Below the pieces are notes generated by a model. That model was given only the letters and a program-made list of their open reading frames with translations, did not search any database and was not told the DNA's origin. Shown piece after piece: positions 12,632-24,788 of a stretch of 64,000 nt of DNA (position 1 is the first letter of the stretch; each line of letters begins with the position of its first letter). The DNA comes from Chondrosia reniformis (lineage: Eukaryota > Porifera > Demospongiae > Chondrillida > Chondrillidae): the NCBI GenBank assembly GCA_947172415.1, contig OX359201.1, positions 2,914,001-2,978,000 on the forward strand, given 5' to 3'. Position numbers and translations under genes: made by a program.

Positions 12632-14181
12632 GTAAGTATTCGACGATAGCTAGAGAAGTGAATCATTTTATAGCTTTACATTAATTGTATAATACAATAC
12701 GTACAAAGTGAGACGATTAAATAAAACATTAATAGGATACGAAGTGAGACGATTATAAGACAATGATACGAAGCGAGATGATTATATACGATATGTAAAT
12801 CAATTAAGCCAAAGGATGCTATAACCAATTTAACAATGGACGATTTTAAATTCCTTCCGGTGTGTAACCGATAACATTAAATGACGCATTCACTCTTAAC
12901 GATTGAAAACGAAAATTCTTTATTAATTATCGCTTGTTACGTGTTGATCGCTTTAAGGCAGCCTATCCCTAAGGAACAGTCATAAGGTACCAGTGTAGTA
13001 CATACTACTAGTATATACAACTAGAAACTAGTACATACTACTAGTTCATAGAACAGTTACATAATACTAGAACATACAACTTGTAAATGCAACTACTACA
13101 TAGCTAATATTTATGTCTAGTATATACATGCAACTATTACATACAACTGGTTCATAACTATTACATAAAACTAGTACATACAACTAGTACAAACAATTAG
13201 AACATACAACTACTACAAACAACTTGTACATACCACTAGTACCTACAACTACTAAATATAACTAGGACTAGTACATAAAACTAGAACATGCAATTAGTAC
13301 TTGCAACTAGTACATTCAACTAGTACAAACAACTAGGACAAACAACTAGGTCATATAACTGTTACATATACCTACTACATATACCTAGTAAATACAGATA
13401 TACCTTGTAATAATAAATAGTACTTACAACTAGTACATACAGCTAGTGCATACAACTAGTACATATAACTAGTACATAAACATATAACTAGTACATACAT
13501 TAAAAACTGGTACTTATAAATAGTACATACACATAGTTCATACAACTAGTACATACAACTAGAAACTAGTACATACAACTAGTTCATAGAACGAGTACAT
13601 AATACTAGAATGTACAGCTTGTATAAACAACTGGTACATAGCTACTACATACAACTAGTACCTACAACTCGTACATAACTAGCACATACAACTAGTACAT
13701 AAATCTAGTACAAACAATTAGTATATACAACTACTACATACAACTACAACATAAAACTAGTACCTACCACTAGTAAATATAACTAGTACTAGTACATAAA
13801 ACTAGTGCACACAATTAGTACATACAACTAGTAAAAACAACTAGGACATAAAACTAGAACATACGCCTACTACATATGACTAGTACATACACATATACCT
13901 AGAAATTATAAATAGCTCATACAACTAATACATACAGCTAGTGCATACAACTAGTATATACAACTAGTAAATACAACTAGTACATACAACTAAAAACTAG
14001 TATATACAACTAGCTCATAGAACAAGTACAAAATACTAGTACGTACAACTTGTATATTCAACTAGTACATAGCTACTACATACAACAAGTAAAAACAACT
14101 AGGACATATAACTAGTACATACACCTACTAGCATATAACTAGCCCATACACATATACCTAGTAATTGTAAATAGTACATAA

Positions 14182-14260
14182 CTCTTCAGGTTTAGTTCCC
14201 TTATAGGCTCTTTACAGAATAGGCATAGCATGTAGGAAAATGGTATCTTAGATTTTTCAT
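14182..14260 (+). mobile_element. PLE tail fragment (short copy)
   Basis: About 79 bp starting ctcttcagg and ending atttttcat. It matches the distal third of the fragment at 14512-14764, and satellite resumes directly after atttttcat. It is a 5'-truncated end of the same retroelement family. Confidence 0.65.
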
Positions 14261-14511
14261 GTAACTAGTACATACAACTAGTTCATGAAATTAGTACATA
14301 CAACTAGTACATACAACTAGTACCTTCCTAGTACCTAGTATAACTAGTACAAGAACCTACAACTAGTACATACAACTAGTACATACAACTAGAACATACA
14401 ACTAATACATAGCTAGTACATACAACTAGTATATACATACAACTAGCATATATAACTAGTACACACACCTACTATATATAATTAATACATAAAAATATAA
14501 CTAGTACATAT

Positions 14512-14764
14512 GGATTCACAGCCAAGGATTCACAGAAGATCAAGATAAAGAAAAAGACAAAGACTCCCAGGATCACTGATGAAGGGTGGAATTCCCAGAA
14601 ACGGCTGTCTGACCCAGTGGAGAAGAAGATGAAAGAAGGGAAAAGAAGGAAGAAAAGACTACTGTATCTTCATCTAAAGCTCTCTTTAGGTTTAGTTCCC
14701 CTATAGGCTCTTTTTACAGAATAGGCATATAGCATGTAGGAAAATGGTATCTTAGATTTTTCAT
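14512..14764 (+). mobile_element. Solo tail of a third PLE family
   Basis: 253 bp, present again inverted at 42253-42482. It carries a hammerhead-like core at 14576-14601 and the same terminal atttttcat joined to satellite. Layout and core match the ends of PLE1 and PLE2, although the sequence is otherwise different, so I assign it to a distinct PLE family. No coding sequence remains. Confidence 0.6.
14576..14601 (+). ncRNA. Hammerhead-like core in the PLE tail
   Basis: CTGATGA, then a short stem (GGG with CCC) and GAAA. This is the box order of a hammerhead ribozyme core, with one extra A after the first box. The cleavage triplet and flanking helices were not established. Hammerhead motifs are known from PLE terminal repeats. 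Confidence 0.4.
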
Positions 14765-15037
14765 ATAAATTGTACATACACATAGTACACACAACTAGTT
14801 CATACAACTCTACATGCAACTATGACATAGAACGAGTACATAAAACTAGGACCTATAACTAGTACACACGCCTACTACATACAACAAGTACATAAATATA
14901 TAACTGGTACATATAAATAGTGCATCCATATAGTACATACAACTAGGACATAAAACTGGTGCATACAACTTTAAACTAGTACATACAGCTAGTATATACA
15001 TAAAACTAGTACATTTAACTAGTACATAAAACTAGTA

Positions 15038-16078
15038 TCAGGGAGTACGGTAGTACTCTCTATGTTGGGATGGTACCGGTTGTTTTGTTTTCCCTATAGA
15101 TTGGTATAGGAGCGAAAATCCGAAATAGGCAGAAAATCGCTGAAAAAAAGCTAAGTATAGTTAAAAATAGACCAGCCATGCTATAAACTGGCCTTAAAGG
15201 CAAGCGACAGTGTTCTGCTAGCAAATGAACGAACTTTGAAAAATGCCATTATGTTTTCTTCTTCATCTTCTTCCCTTGCTGTAACTAAACGAGGAAATAA
15301 GCTTTCGGCCTACTTTTGAAGCGAAAATACTCAAAATTTTCCGCGCCATATTCTTTTGTAGAAGCGAGAGTGATAACGTTATTATTGAGCATGACGGTTT
15401 TTGTCAAGGCTTCAATAAATTTGCCATTTGATGACGTCATATCAGCCTGAGATTGCGAAACCAAAATGGTCTCTTATATAATTACTTGCTTATGCTCCAT
15501 AAAAATTACAGAAACTAGAGAATAATAAAAATTTTATACAAAAATAGTAGAAGATGTAGGGATGGCACAAAAAGCACAGAAATAAGAAAGGGATGTTACA
15601 GAGTGAAGAATTATTTATGCTTGAGTCACCCAACACCCTTGCTTGTAGGATTCATGCATAAATAATTCTTCCTTGCAAGAGATTGCAACTAAAGTACGGT
15701 CGAAATCACTGGGAAAAGGATCAATTGCGGAACTGGGTATGGACTTGAAGTCCCTTGTGTTCATCGTCTGTACGGCCACAAAAGTACATTCAACGACTTA
15801 AAGAGTTCTGTCAAGACTCAGAGAAAAATCACTCTTGCCAGAATCATCTGACTGAAGTTTACACTTATTTATATAGTCTGCATTATAGAGTATATTTTCT
15901 ATAATAATAAATACATTGGGACCTATTTACATGTCCACAATACGGAATAAAGAGTTGTCCGTATTTAGGAGGGTGCCATTGTATCGTGGTTAATGGATTT
16001 TCAATAGGGACTGCAACAATGTGTCCGCACTAGCAAGGTATCCACTATCAGGAGGTGTCCGTTAAGGGAGGTTCCACT
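15038..16078 (-). mobile_element. pogo/Tigger-like element, one recognisable end
   Basis: About 1.04 kb of non-satellite DNA. The right end read inward is CAGTGGAACCTCCCTTAACG, followed by TA (16079-16080). This terminus is typical of pogo/Tigger-like TA-inserting transposons. Subterminal tgtccg words recur near 15957, 16021 and 16057. The left boundary (tatcagggagtacgg) does not match this terminus, so the other end is probably lost. A 16-bp inverted repeat sits inside at 15605-15671. I see no transposase frame. Confidence 0.55.
15605..15671. repeat. 16-bp perfect inverted repeat
   Basis: gaagaattatttatgc at 15605-15620 is repeated inverted at 15656-15671 with a 35-nt spacer. It could form a hairpin, or be the ends of a very short nested insertion. 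Confidence 0.7.
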
Positions 16079-17886
16079 GTAGTACTAGACCCTACAACTA
16101 GTACATAAAGCTAGCACATACAACTAGTACAGGCAACTAGTACATACAACTGTTACATACAACTACTACATATAACCAGTACATACACATATAACTAGTA
16201 TATAAAAGTAGTACATACACCTAGTACATACAACTAGTACATACAACTAGTGCATACAACCAGTATATACAACTAATACCTTATAGTAGTCCTAAAAATT
16301 AGTACATACAACTAATACCTACATAATACTTACTATAAGTAGTACTAGAGCCTATAACTAGTACATACAGCTAGCGCTTACAACTAGTACAAGCAACTAG
16401 TACATGCAACTAGTATATACAACTAGCACATATAACTAGTACACAGAACTACTACATAAAACCAGTACATACACATAAAACTAGTACATAGAAATAGTAC
16501 ATACACCTAGTACATAAAACTAGTACATACACATATACCTACAAAATATAAATAGTACATACAACTAGTACATACAGCTAGTGCATACAGCTAGTACATA
16601 TAACTAGTCCACACACATATAACTAGTACATCCAACCAGAACATACAACTAGTATCTAGTACATACAACTAGAACATACAACTAGTACTTAGCTAGTACA
16701 TACAACTACTATATACGTACAACAAGTACACAGAACTTGTACATATAATTAGCACATACAACTACTACATACAGCTACTACATACAACTAGTCCCTACAA
16801 CTAGTAAATATAGCTAGTTCTAGTACATACAACTAGCACATACAACTAGTACTTGCAACCAGTACATATAACTAGTGCACACACTTACTACATAAAACAA
16901 ATACATAACTAGTATATATGAATAGTACATAAACATGGTACATACAACTAGTACATTAAACTAGTATAAACAACTAGTAAATATATAAAATTAGTACATT
17001 TAACTAGTACATACAACTGGTATATACATACAACTAGTACATACAACTAGTTCATAAAACTAGTATATAGATAGTACAAAGAACTAGTGCATACATCTTG
17101 TACATACAACTGGTTCATATCCAGTATATACAACTAATACATACAACTAGTACATACAATTAGAACATACAACCAGCAAATACAGCTAGTACATAAAAGT
17201 ACAACATATACCTAGTACATACACATATAAATAGAACATATACATAGTTCGTACAACTAGTATATATAACTAGTACAAATAACTAATACAAACACCCAGT
17301 ACATACAAATGTAACGACTACATATAAGTAGTACATACAACTAGTACATATAACTAGTACATACAACAATTACACACTACTAATACATTCAACTAGTATA
17401 TATAACCACTACATCCGACTTGTACATACAAATAGTATTGAGTACACACAACTAGTACATACAACTAGTACACACAAATAGTACATTCAACTAGTAAATA
17501 TAACTAGTACATACTACTAGTACATAAAACTAGTTCATATAAATGGTACATATAACTGGTACATATAAATAGTACATACAGCTAGTTCATAAAACTAGTT
17601 CATATAACTAGTACATGCAACAAGTATCTAGGACATACAACTAGAACCTACCTAGTACCTGGTATAACTAGTACAAGAATCAACAACTGGTAAATACACA
17701 TAGTACATACAACTAGTAAAAACAACTAGTACATACAACTAGAAACTAGTAAATACTACTAGTTCATAGAACGATTACATAATAATAGAACATACAATTT
17801 GTATATACATCTATTACATAGCTAATATTTATAACTAGTATATACATTCAACTCTTACGTACAACTGGTACATAACTACTACATAC
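16079..17886 (-). repeat. 13-bp minisatellite array, reverse orientation
   Basis: Reverse-oriented satellite between the pogo-like segment and LINE-R copy 1. The last 13 bp (17874-17886) are one copy of the LINE-R target-site duplication. No gene. Confidence 0.94.
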
Positions 17887-20133
17887 TTGAAAAACAAAAG
17901 CCTTAACGGAGAACCTTGTTACTTCTTGCCTTAGTGTACTAAGGCAAGGAGTATCTGGCTTGGACAACCCTCAGTCAGTTATGTTTTCCTTTCTTTGGGT
18001 TTTTAGCCAGAAGCCTCGGCTTTGCCTCCTTCCGGCAGCAGCAGACAGGTGCGCATCGGGCCAAAGTTGACCGTCATAATAGGAGGGAGTACCTCCATAC
18101 ACAAATCCACCACTACTTTCCAGAGGTCGACAGGCAAGGACTGGGACAGGACTACTTATCGTCCAGGCCCCAATCCCTCAACAGATAGATGTCGCCTCAA
18201 TATCCTTACAGCCGAGCAGAGAACAGTTCTCTGCATCGCTCTCATCACTTCTACTGCACTTTTTGACAGCTTTGGAATTCCCCTAAGGTCTTCCAGGAGC
18301 GTGTCCACTGTCCCCAAAGCACCAATTATCATCGGGACTACCTTAATTCGGTAGCCCCTAAATTGTTTCCTCATATCAGCTGCCAGCTTCTGGTACTTTT
18401 GGAACTTCTCTTGCCATCTTCCATTAATATTGCTGTCAGTAGGAACTGACATCTCAATAATGAAGATGGACTTACATAGCCGATCCTCAACCACTAAGTC
18501 TGGCCTTCTTTCTGTCATTTCATCATCTGTAGGGATACTAGGATCCCACAAGATTTTGACAGACCTATTCTCATAGACTGGTTTTGCTTCTAGTTTGTAC
18601 CAGGGCTCTTCCTGCTTGAATCCATATTCTTTCAACAGTCTCCACAACACTATCAGTATTGCCCGGTCATGTCTCTCTTTGTAGAGAGAAAATCCCTTGG
18701 GCTCACACATGTTTAGTATGTGTTTGACCGTTTCCATAGCCTTGCCACATTCTCTGCACATTAGGAGGCTAGAATTCTTCAGAATCCTATTTTGGTACCA
18801 CCTAGTGTGCAGCACATCATCTTGGGCTGCAAGAATCAGAGCCTCAGTTTGAGGTCTGAGTCTCCCCTCAGAAAGCCACACATAAGACTCCCTATTTGTG
18901 ACTTGTCTGTGGTATGAGCCCTGGTGAGACTTTTCGGCTAGGTTACTTTTTAACCTTTCAGTCTGAGCCTCCCGAAGCTCACGTGCCACTCTCCTCCATT
19001 CTCTTACACTATTTTGTGAGGGATCTGTCTTCAGCCACATTTCCGGTTCTAGTTCTATTCCGTGGCTTCCCAGTATCAATCTGGCTTCTTTCAAGACAGT
19101 CCTCCTCTGCTTTGAGCACTCCAGCCACTTTTGGTGTTTAACCACAACAGCTGTGAGTGGATCATTGGCAGTATGGAGGTATCTTGCCAGATTCACAACA
19201 GCCCTGTCGTGATCCAAAGGAAAACTACAGAGCCCTCTACCACCTTGAGAGCGAGGCAAATTCACTCTTTCAATGGCAGAGTTATAGTGATGACACTGGT
19301 ACTTTCTCATGATCTTTCTCACCATTCGGTCCAGTTTTGGAAGCTCACTTTGAGTCCACTTCAAAACTGGGTAAGAGTATCTCATTAGAGAGGCACACAA
19401 CATGTTAGAGGCTTCTGCAGCATTCTTACCATTGAGGTGAGAGCCCCACACTTTGTGGAGTCTCCTCCTCAATTCATTGATCAAGCAAGCCTTGACCTTG
19501 CTGTCATCTACCTCAAACAGTTGTTCTAGCCCTAGGTACTTATAGGTAGTACCTTTTTCAAGGCTCCTTATGGATTCTTCACTGCGTTCAGGGTTGTCTG
19601 GGCCAGCCAGAACTTTCCCCTTTTGCATGTGAGCTGTTCCACACTTTCTCACTCCAAACCTCATGCCAATGGCATTTGAGGTTTTCTCCACACATTCCAT
19701 GGCTTCCCTGAGTTTATCAGGCCCTCCAGCATATATCTTAAGGTCATCCATGTACAACAAGTGTGACATGGTGTTCCTTTCCCCATCATGCCAGAGGGTA
19801 TATCCCTTGGTTCTGTTAAGAACTTGGGATATGGGAGCTATGGCCAGACAAAAGAGGAGTGGCGATAAGGAGTCTCCTTGGAAGAGTCCCCTGTTATATT
19901 TAACAGGGGTGCTCCTAACCACCTTCCCTGCGGTCCTCAACTCAAGCACAGTAGCCCAGTGTTTGGAGAAGAGCTCTATAGACCTCCTGATCCAACCTGG
20001 GCACTTGATGGTTTTTAGCACCTTCATCACCCACTTGTGAGGGACTCTGTCATATGCCTTCTCATAATCGATCCATGCCACACTAAGTGGCTTGCCCATA
20101 ATTTTGGCATCTAGACCAATTGATTGATCCAGC
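17887..20133 (-). mobile_element. LINE-R copy 1: 5'-truncated RLE non-LTR retrotransposon
   Basis: 2,247 bp on the minus strand, flanked by a perfect 13-bp duplication AACTACTACATAC (17874-17886 and 20134-20146). The 3' UTR (17887-18155) is shared with copies at 30530-31437 and 55662-60005, including a ccttagtttactaagg-type inverted repeat near 17923-17945. The 5' end is cut within RT just before motif A. The open frame and perfect duplication indicate a recent insertion. Confidence 0.9.
18156..20132 (-). CDS. Reverse transcriptase plus restriction-like endonuclease, 5'-truncated
   Basis: About 658 codons are open from the truncation point to the stop at 18156. There is no ATG at the start because the element is cut there. 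RT motif A (IDYEKAYD) is at residues 22-29, motif B (GLFQGDSLSPLLF) at 83-95 and motif C (YMDD) at 128-131, all intact. A CCHC knuckle follows (C460, C463, H472, C477). The restriction-like endonuclease has RRPD at 543-546, an acidic partner E561 and the K-rich KFQKYQKL segment at 577-584. Order and motifs place it in the R2-type RLE group, which typically cuts specific sequences for target-primed reverse transcription. It lacks the RT N-terminus and DNA-binding region that copy 3 still shows. Confidence 0.88.
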   Translation of the reverse strand: MDQSIGLDAKIMGKPLSVAWIDYEKAYDRVPHKWVMKVLKTIKCPGWIRRSIELFSKHWATVLELRTAGKVVRSTPVKYNRGLFQGDSLSPLLFCLAIAPISQVLNRTKGYTLWHDGERNTMSHLLYMDDLKIYAGGPDKLREAMECVEKTSNAIGMRFGVRKCGTAHMQKGKVLAGPDNPERSEESIRSLEKGTTYKYLGLEQLFEVDDSKVKACLINELRRRLHKVWGSHLNGKNAAEASNMLCASLMRYSYPVLKWTQSELPKLDRMVRKIMRKYQCHHYNSAIERVNLPRSQGGRGLCSFPLDHDRAVVNLARYLHTANDPLTAVVVKHQKWLECSKQRRTVLKEARLILGSHGIELEPEMWLKTDPSQNSVREWRRVARELREAQTERLKSNLAEKSHQGSYHRQVTNRESYVWLSEGRLRPQTEALILAAQDDVLHTRWYQNRILKNSSLLMCRECGKAMETVKHILNMCEPKGFSLYKERHDRAILIVLWRLLKEYGFKQEEPWYKLEAKPVYENRSVKILWDPSIPTDDEMTERRPDLVVEDRLCKSIFIIEMSVPTDSNINGRWQEKFQKYQKLAADMRKQFRGYRIKVVPMIIGALGTVDTLLEDLRGIPKLSKSAVEVMRAMQRTVLCSAVRILRRHLSVEGLGPGR

Positions 20134-22536
20134 AACTACTACATACAACTTCTAAATACAACTAGTACCTACAACTAGTAAATATAAGTAGGACTAGTAC
20201 ATAAAACTAGAGCATACAACTAGTACATACAATTAGTTCATACAACTAGTACATGCAACTAGTACATACAACTAGTACATACCAAAGAGTACACACAACC
20301 AGTACATACAATTAATACTAGTCCATACAATTAGGACAAACAACTAGGACATATAACTAGTACATACACCAACTACATATAACTAGTAAATACACATATA
20401 CCTTATAATTATAAATAGTACACACAATTAGTACATACAGCTAGTGATTACAACTAGTACCTATAACTAGTACACCAACATATAGCTAGTACATACACAT
20501 AAAACTGGTACTTATAAAGAGTACATACACATAGTACATACAACTACTTCACAAAACTAGTACATACAACTAGTACATACAACTAGAGACTACTATATAC
20601 AACTAGCTCACAGAACAAGTACATAATACTAGAACGTACAACTTGTATATTCAACTAGTACATAGCTACTACATACAACTAGGAAAAACAACTAGGACAT
20701 ATGACTAATACATACACCTACTGCATATAACTGGTACATACACATTTACCAAGTAATTATGAATAGTACAAACAACTAGTACATACAACTAGTTCATAAA
20801 ACTAGTACATACAACTAGAACATACAACTAGTACCTTCCTAGCACCTAGTATAACTAGGACAAGAACCTACCACTAGTACACACAACTAATAGATACAAC
20901 TAGAACATACAACCAGTACATAGCTAGTACATACAACTAGTATATACATACAACTTGTACCTACAACTAGTACCTACAAATAGTTAATATAGATAGTACT
21001 AAACCATACAACTAGTACATACAACTAGTACTTGCCACTAGTACATATGACTAGTACACACATCTAAAACCTATACCTAATACATAAAAATATAACAGGC
21101 AACTAGAAACTGGTACATACAACTAATATATACATAAAACTAGCACATTTAACTAGTACATACAAATAGTATATACATACAACTAGTACAACTAGTATAT
21201 ACAAGTAGGTCGTACAACTAGTTCATACAAGGAGTAACTAGTACATATAACTAGTACATGCAACTAGTACATACTACTGATACATACAACTAGTTCATAC
21301 AACTAGTACATACAACTATTTCATACAACTAGTAACTAGTACATACAACTAGTACATACATACAAATAGCACATACAATTAGTACATACAACTAGTGCAT
21401 ACAACTAGTACATAAAGGTAGTTCAATCAACTAGGACATATAACTGGTGCACACACCTACTACATATAACTAGTACCTACCCATAATCCTAGTTCGTATA
21501 AATAGTACATACAACTAGTATATACAGCGAGTGCATACAGTTAGTACATATAACTAATACATACAACTAGTACATATATCTATAGCACAATCATATAACT
21601 AGTCCATATAAATAGTACATACAACTAGTGCAAACCACTAGTACATACAACTAGCATATACCCACAACTACTACATTAAACTAGTACATATAACTAGTAC
21701 ATATAATTAGCACATATAACTAGTACATATGACTAGTGCATATAAATAGTACATACAAGTAGGAAGAACAAACTACAAGTACACACAACTAGTAAAACAA
21801 CCACAGTATATACAACTAGTTCATAAAACTAGTCCATAAAACTAGTTCGTACAACTAGTTCATACAACTAGTAACTAGTACATATAACTAGTACATGCAA
21901 CTAGTACATACAACTGGTACATTCAACTAGTACATTCAACTATGACAAACAACTAGGACATATAATTAGTACATACACCAACTACATATAACTAGTAAAT
22001 ACACATATACCTTGTAATTATAAAAGGTACATACAACTAGAACATACAACTGGTTTACAAACATATAACTACTACATTTAACTGATACTTATAAATAGTA
22101 AATACACATAGTATATACAAATAGTAGATACTACTAGTGCATACAACTGCTACACACAACTAGTACCTACAACTAGTAAATATAACTAGAACTAGTTCAT
22201 AAAACTGGTGCATACAACTAGTACATGCGATTAGTACATACAACTAGTACATCCTCACCGTACAGACAAATTGTACATACAACTAATACATACAACTAGT
22301 ACATTCAATTAGAACATACAACTAGTACAAACAAATAGGACATATAACTAGTACATACACCTACTATATATAACTAGTACATACACATATACCTAGTAAT
22401 TATAAATAGCACATAAAACTAGTATCCAGTACATACAACTAGTACCTTCCTAGAACCTAGTATAACTAGTACAAGAACCTACAATTAGTACACACAACTA
22501 TTACATACAACTAGAACATACAACTAGTACATAGTT
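20134..22536 (-). repeat. 13-bp minisatellite array, reverse orientation
   Basis: Reverse-oriented satellite between LINE-R copy 1 and PLE1. Its last 10 bp (22527-22536) resemble the right flank of PLE1. No gene. Confidence 0.94.
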
Positions 22537-22594
22537 GAAGGAATAAGGATTTCTTCTAACTGCATCGAACTTATCTTTGTAAGGTTCATTTTTC

Positions 22595-22674
22595 GACTTT
22601 GGGAGTGTCTAGAGACGCAGTTTTTTCTGACTCTTCTTTCTCCCAAACGTTTCTACCCTGGGGGTCTTCTTCAG
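22595..22674 (-). ncRNA. Hammerhead-like RNA element, PLE1 left end
   Basis: Minus-strand CTGAAGA, stem and GAAA (22650-22674), followed by the distal GTC at 22597-22595. Relative to the right end, the last stem base is changed (GGGTA for GGGTC) and the inner hairpin is interrupted, so this copy is probably inactive. Confidence 0.4.
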
Positions 22675-22797
22675 TGACTGATGTTGGTCTTCAAGGTGTC
22701 TTCATTTATAGGCATCTTTACCCGCCATTTTCGATTACCTCATCAGTGATGTCATCGGTTACATCATTTCCGGGGAAAGGAGAGATGAAGGGAGTAT

Positions 22798-23304
22798 TCA
22801 TAAAAATGGTTTCCAACCACTTCTTAGTACAATTCCTTGATCTAAGTTCATTCTCACCTGACATTGTTGGATCTTCAGGGCTTCTTTAATCCTTCTTCTG
22901 TACCAGTTCTCTTCCCTCTCCACCACTCTGGCTTGGTTCCACTCAATTGGAAGGCCAGTTTTTAGGGCGTGAACAGCTAAGCCATTGTTCACATACCCCA
23001 TCCTGACAGAACGTTTGTGCTCCACCATCCTGACTTTCAATGTTCTTCCTGTTTCTCCAGTGGACACTACAGGGAAACTAGAAAAGGGGATCTGGTAAAC
23101 GACACCTTTAATATCCATGGTAGGCTGTGGTTGTTTAGGCCTAGAGAGGATACTCCTCAGTGATCTCTGCTTTGTGAAGATGGTTTCAAGGTTCATCTTC
23201 CGGCATGTTCTGGAGATCATTTCACTGAGGCCTTTCACATATGGAATAGAACGTTTTCGTTTACCATCTACCCTACTTCCCTGGCTCCGTTGTCTCTTCT
23301 TCAT
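22798..23304 (-). pseudogene. GIY-YIG endonuclease fragment in PLE1, left arm
   Basis: A 168-codon minus-strand frame starting MKKRQRSQGS and ending WKPFL. It covers the PLE linker (YVKGLSEMISRTCRKM) and the GIY-YIG domain (GVVYQIP, TGETGRTLKVR). The YIG tyrosine is replaced: STG stands where PLE2 has YIG. The same substitution is in the right arm. It has no RT and is non-functional. Confidence 0.85.
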
Positions 23305-23342
23305 GTGCCTAGCAGCAACCTTACTGGGGTATCCGTTGGCCT

Positions 23343-24585
23343 TGTGAAGAAAATTAGGGGATTACACGTAGAGAATGAAGATAAGTTAATCAGCTTTGAT
23401 GTGAAGAGCTTGTTTACAAAGGTACCTATAGATCTCTCCTTGCAGATCATTGATAGGAGGCTGAGGGAAGACAACACCCTATCACACCGGACCACTCTGG
23501 ACCCTCCCACCATCACAACACTCACGGAACTCTGTCTTAGGAAAACGTACTTCCAGTACAGTAGCGAGTTCTTTGAGCAGAAGGATGGGGCAGCCATGGG
23601 CTTTCCTCTCCTTCCAGTGGTGGCAAATATCTTCATGGAAGAGTTTGAAAATGAAGACCTCCAGAAGGCTGGCTCCAAACCTAGGCTCTGGCTAGGTTAT
23701 GTAGACGAAACCTTTGTCCTCTGGAGCCAAGGTAGGGGTCAGCTGGAGAATTTCTGTCTCTCCTTAATGGAAGACATAGAAACATCCAGTACAACATGAA
23801 GGAGGAGACCGATAGATCTATCCCGTTCCTTGACGTGCTAGTGAAGAAGAACAAAGGAAGTTTTAGTACATCTGTGTACAGAAAACCAACCCACACGTAT
23901 AGATACCTTAACTTCTCATCTCATCTCCTACCTAGGATGAAAGCTGGCATTGCCCTCTGCCTCAGGGCAGAGTGGAGACGATCTGTAGTGCTGATCCAGT
24001 GTCCTCCAAGAGGAAGAAGAGCACCTGAAAGGAGTACTCCAGGCCAACGGATATTCCAGTAAGGTCGCTGCTAGGCACATGAAGAAGAGACAACAGAGCC
24101 AGGGAAGTAGGGTGGATGGTAAACGAAAACTTTCTATTCCATATGTGAAAAGCCTCAGTGAAATGATCTCCAGAACATGCCGGAAGATGAACCTTGAAAC
24201 CATCTTCACAAAGCAGAGATCACTGAGGAGTATCCTCTCTAGGCCTAAACAACCACAGCCTACCATGGATATTAAAGGTTTCGTTTACCAGATCCCCTGT
24301 TCTAGTTTCCCTGTAGTGTCCACTGGAGAAACAGGAAGAACATTGAAAGTCAGGATGGTGGAGCACAAACGTTCTGTCAGGATGGGGTATGTGAACAATG
24401 GCTTAGCTGTTCACGCCCTAAAAACTGGCCTTCCAATTGAGTGGAACCAAGCCAGAGTGGTGGAGAGGGAAGAGAACTGGTACAGAAGAAGGATTAAAGA
24501 AGCCCTGAAGATCCAACAATGTCAGGTGAGAATGAACTTAGATCAAGGAATTGTACTAAGAAGTGGTTGGAAACCATTTTTATGA
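23343..24585 (+). pseudogene. PLE1 reverse transcriptase and GIY-YIG remnant
   Basis: Homologous to PLE2 from its residue 305 onward. Motif A (FDVKSLFTKVP) and motif B (GAAMGFPLLPVVAN) are recognisable. Motif C reads YVDE instead of YVDD. The frame is open to 23799, shifts, continues as MKEETDRSIPFLDV from 23796, is lost again near 23960, and resumes at 24079 through the GIY-YIG domain to 24585. YIG is mutated to STG. At least two frameshifts plus two active-site changes make it inactive. It is 5'-truncated at the inverted junction near 23342. Confidence 0.85.
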
Positions 24586-24672
24586 ATACTCCCTTCATCT
24601 CTCCTTTCCCCGGAAATGATGTAATCGATGACATCACTGATGAGGTAATCGAAAATGGCGGGTAAAGATGCC

Positions 24673-24679
24673 TATAAAT
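24673..24679 (+). promoter_or_regulatory. TATA-like box in the PLE1 end
   Basis: tataaat about 36 bp upstream of the hammerhead-like core, at the position equivalent to the PLE2 TATA palindrome. Promoter function is inferred from position only. Confidence 0.3.
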
Positions 24680-24708
24680 GAAGACACCTTGAAGACCAAC
24701 ATCAGTCA

Positions 24709-24788
24709 CTGAAGAAGACCCCCAGGGTCGAAACGTTTGGGAGAAAGAAGAGTCGGAAAAAACTGCGTCTCTAGACGCTCCCAAAGTC
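24709..24788 (+). ncRNA. Hammerhead-like RNA element, PLE1 right end
   Basis: CTGAAGA (24709-24715), an extra A, stem GACCC/GGGTC around CCA, then GAAA (24730-24733). Downstream TTTGGGAG pairs with CTCCCAAA just before GTC (24786-24788), giving the A-U and C-G pairs expected next to a hammerhead cleavage triplet. Inside that loop is a hairpin GCGTCT/AGACGC (24765-24778). Helix I next to the core is weak. Activity is unproven. Confidence 0.5.

Larger units (their letters stand above)
11740..12995. mobile_element. TIR DNA transposon T1 with TA target duplication
   Basis: 1,256 bp of non-satellite DNA. The left terminus is CACAGGTGCCATATGACTG and the right terminus, read inward, is CACTGGTACCTTATGACTG, so 16 of 19 bases match. 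TA flanks both ends (11738-11739 and 12996-12997). Element T2 at 28524-29557 has the same termini and inner organisation, which makes this a dispersed family. The superfamily is not recognised. TA duplications fit Tc1/mariner-like or related transposases, but I see no DDE/D domain. It carries two short divergent exon-like frames (12187-12275 minus, 12514-12631 plus). Confidence 0.8.
12996..15037 (-). repeat. 13-bp minisatellite array, reverse orientation
   Basis: Reverse-oriented satellite between T1 and the pogo-like segment, interrupted by two PLE-tail fragments (14182-14260, 14512-14764). Otherwise no gene. Confidence 0.92.

Noticed and set aside
17920-17950. Transcription terminator in the LINE-R 3' UTR
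   Set aside because: The ccttag/ctaagg inverted repeat is shared by the copies, but no eukaryotic terminator function can be supported from sequence alone.
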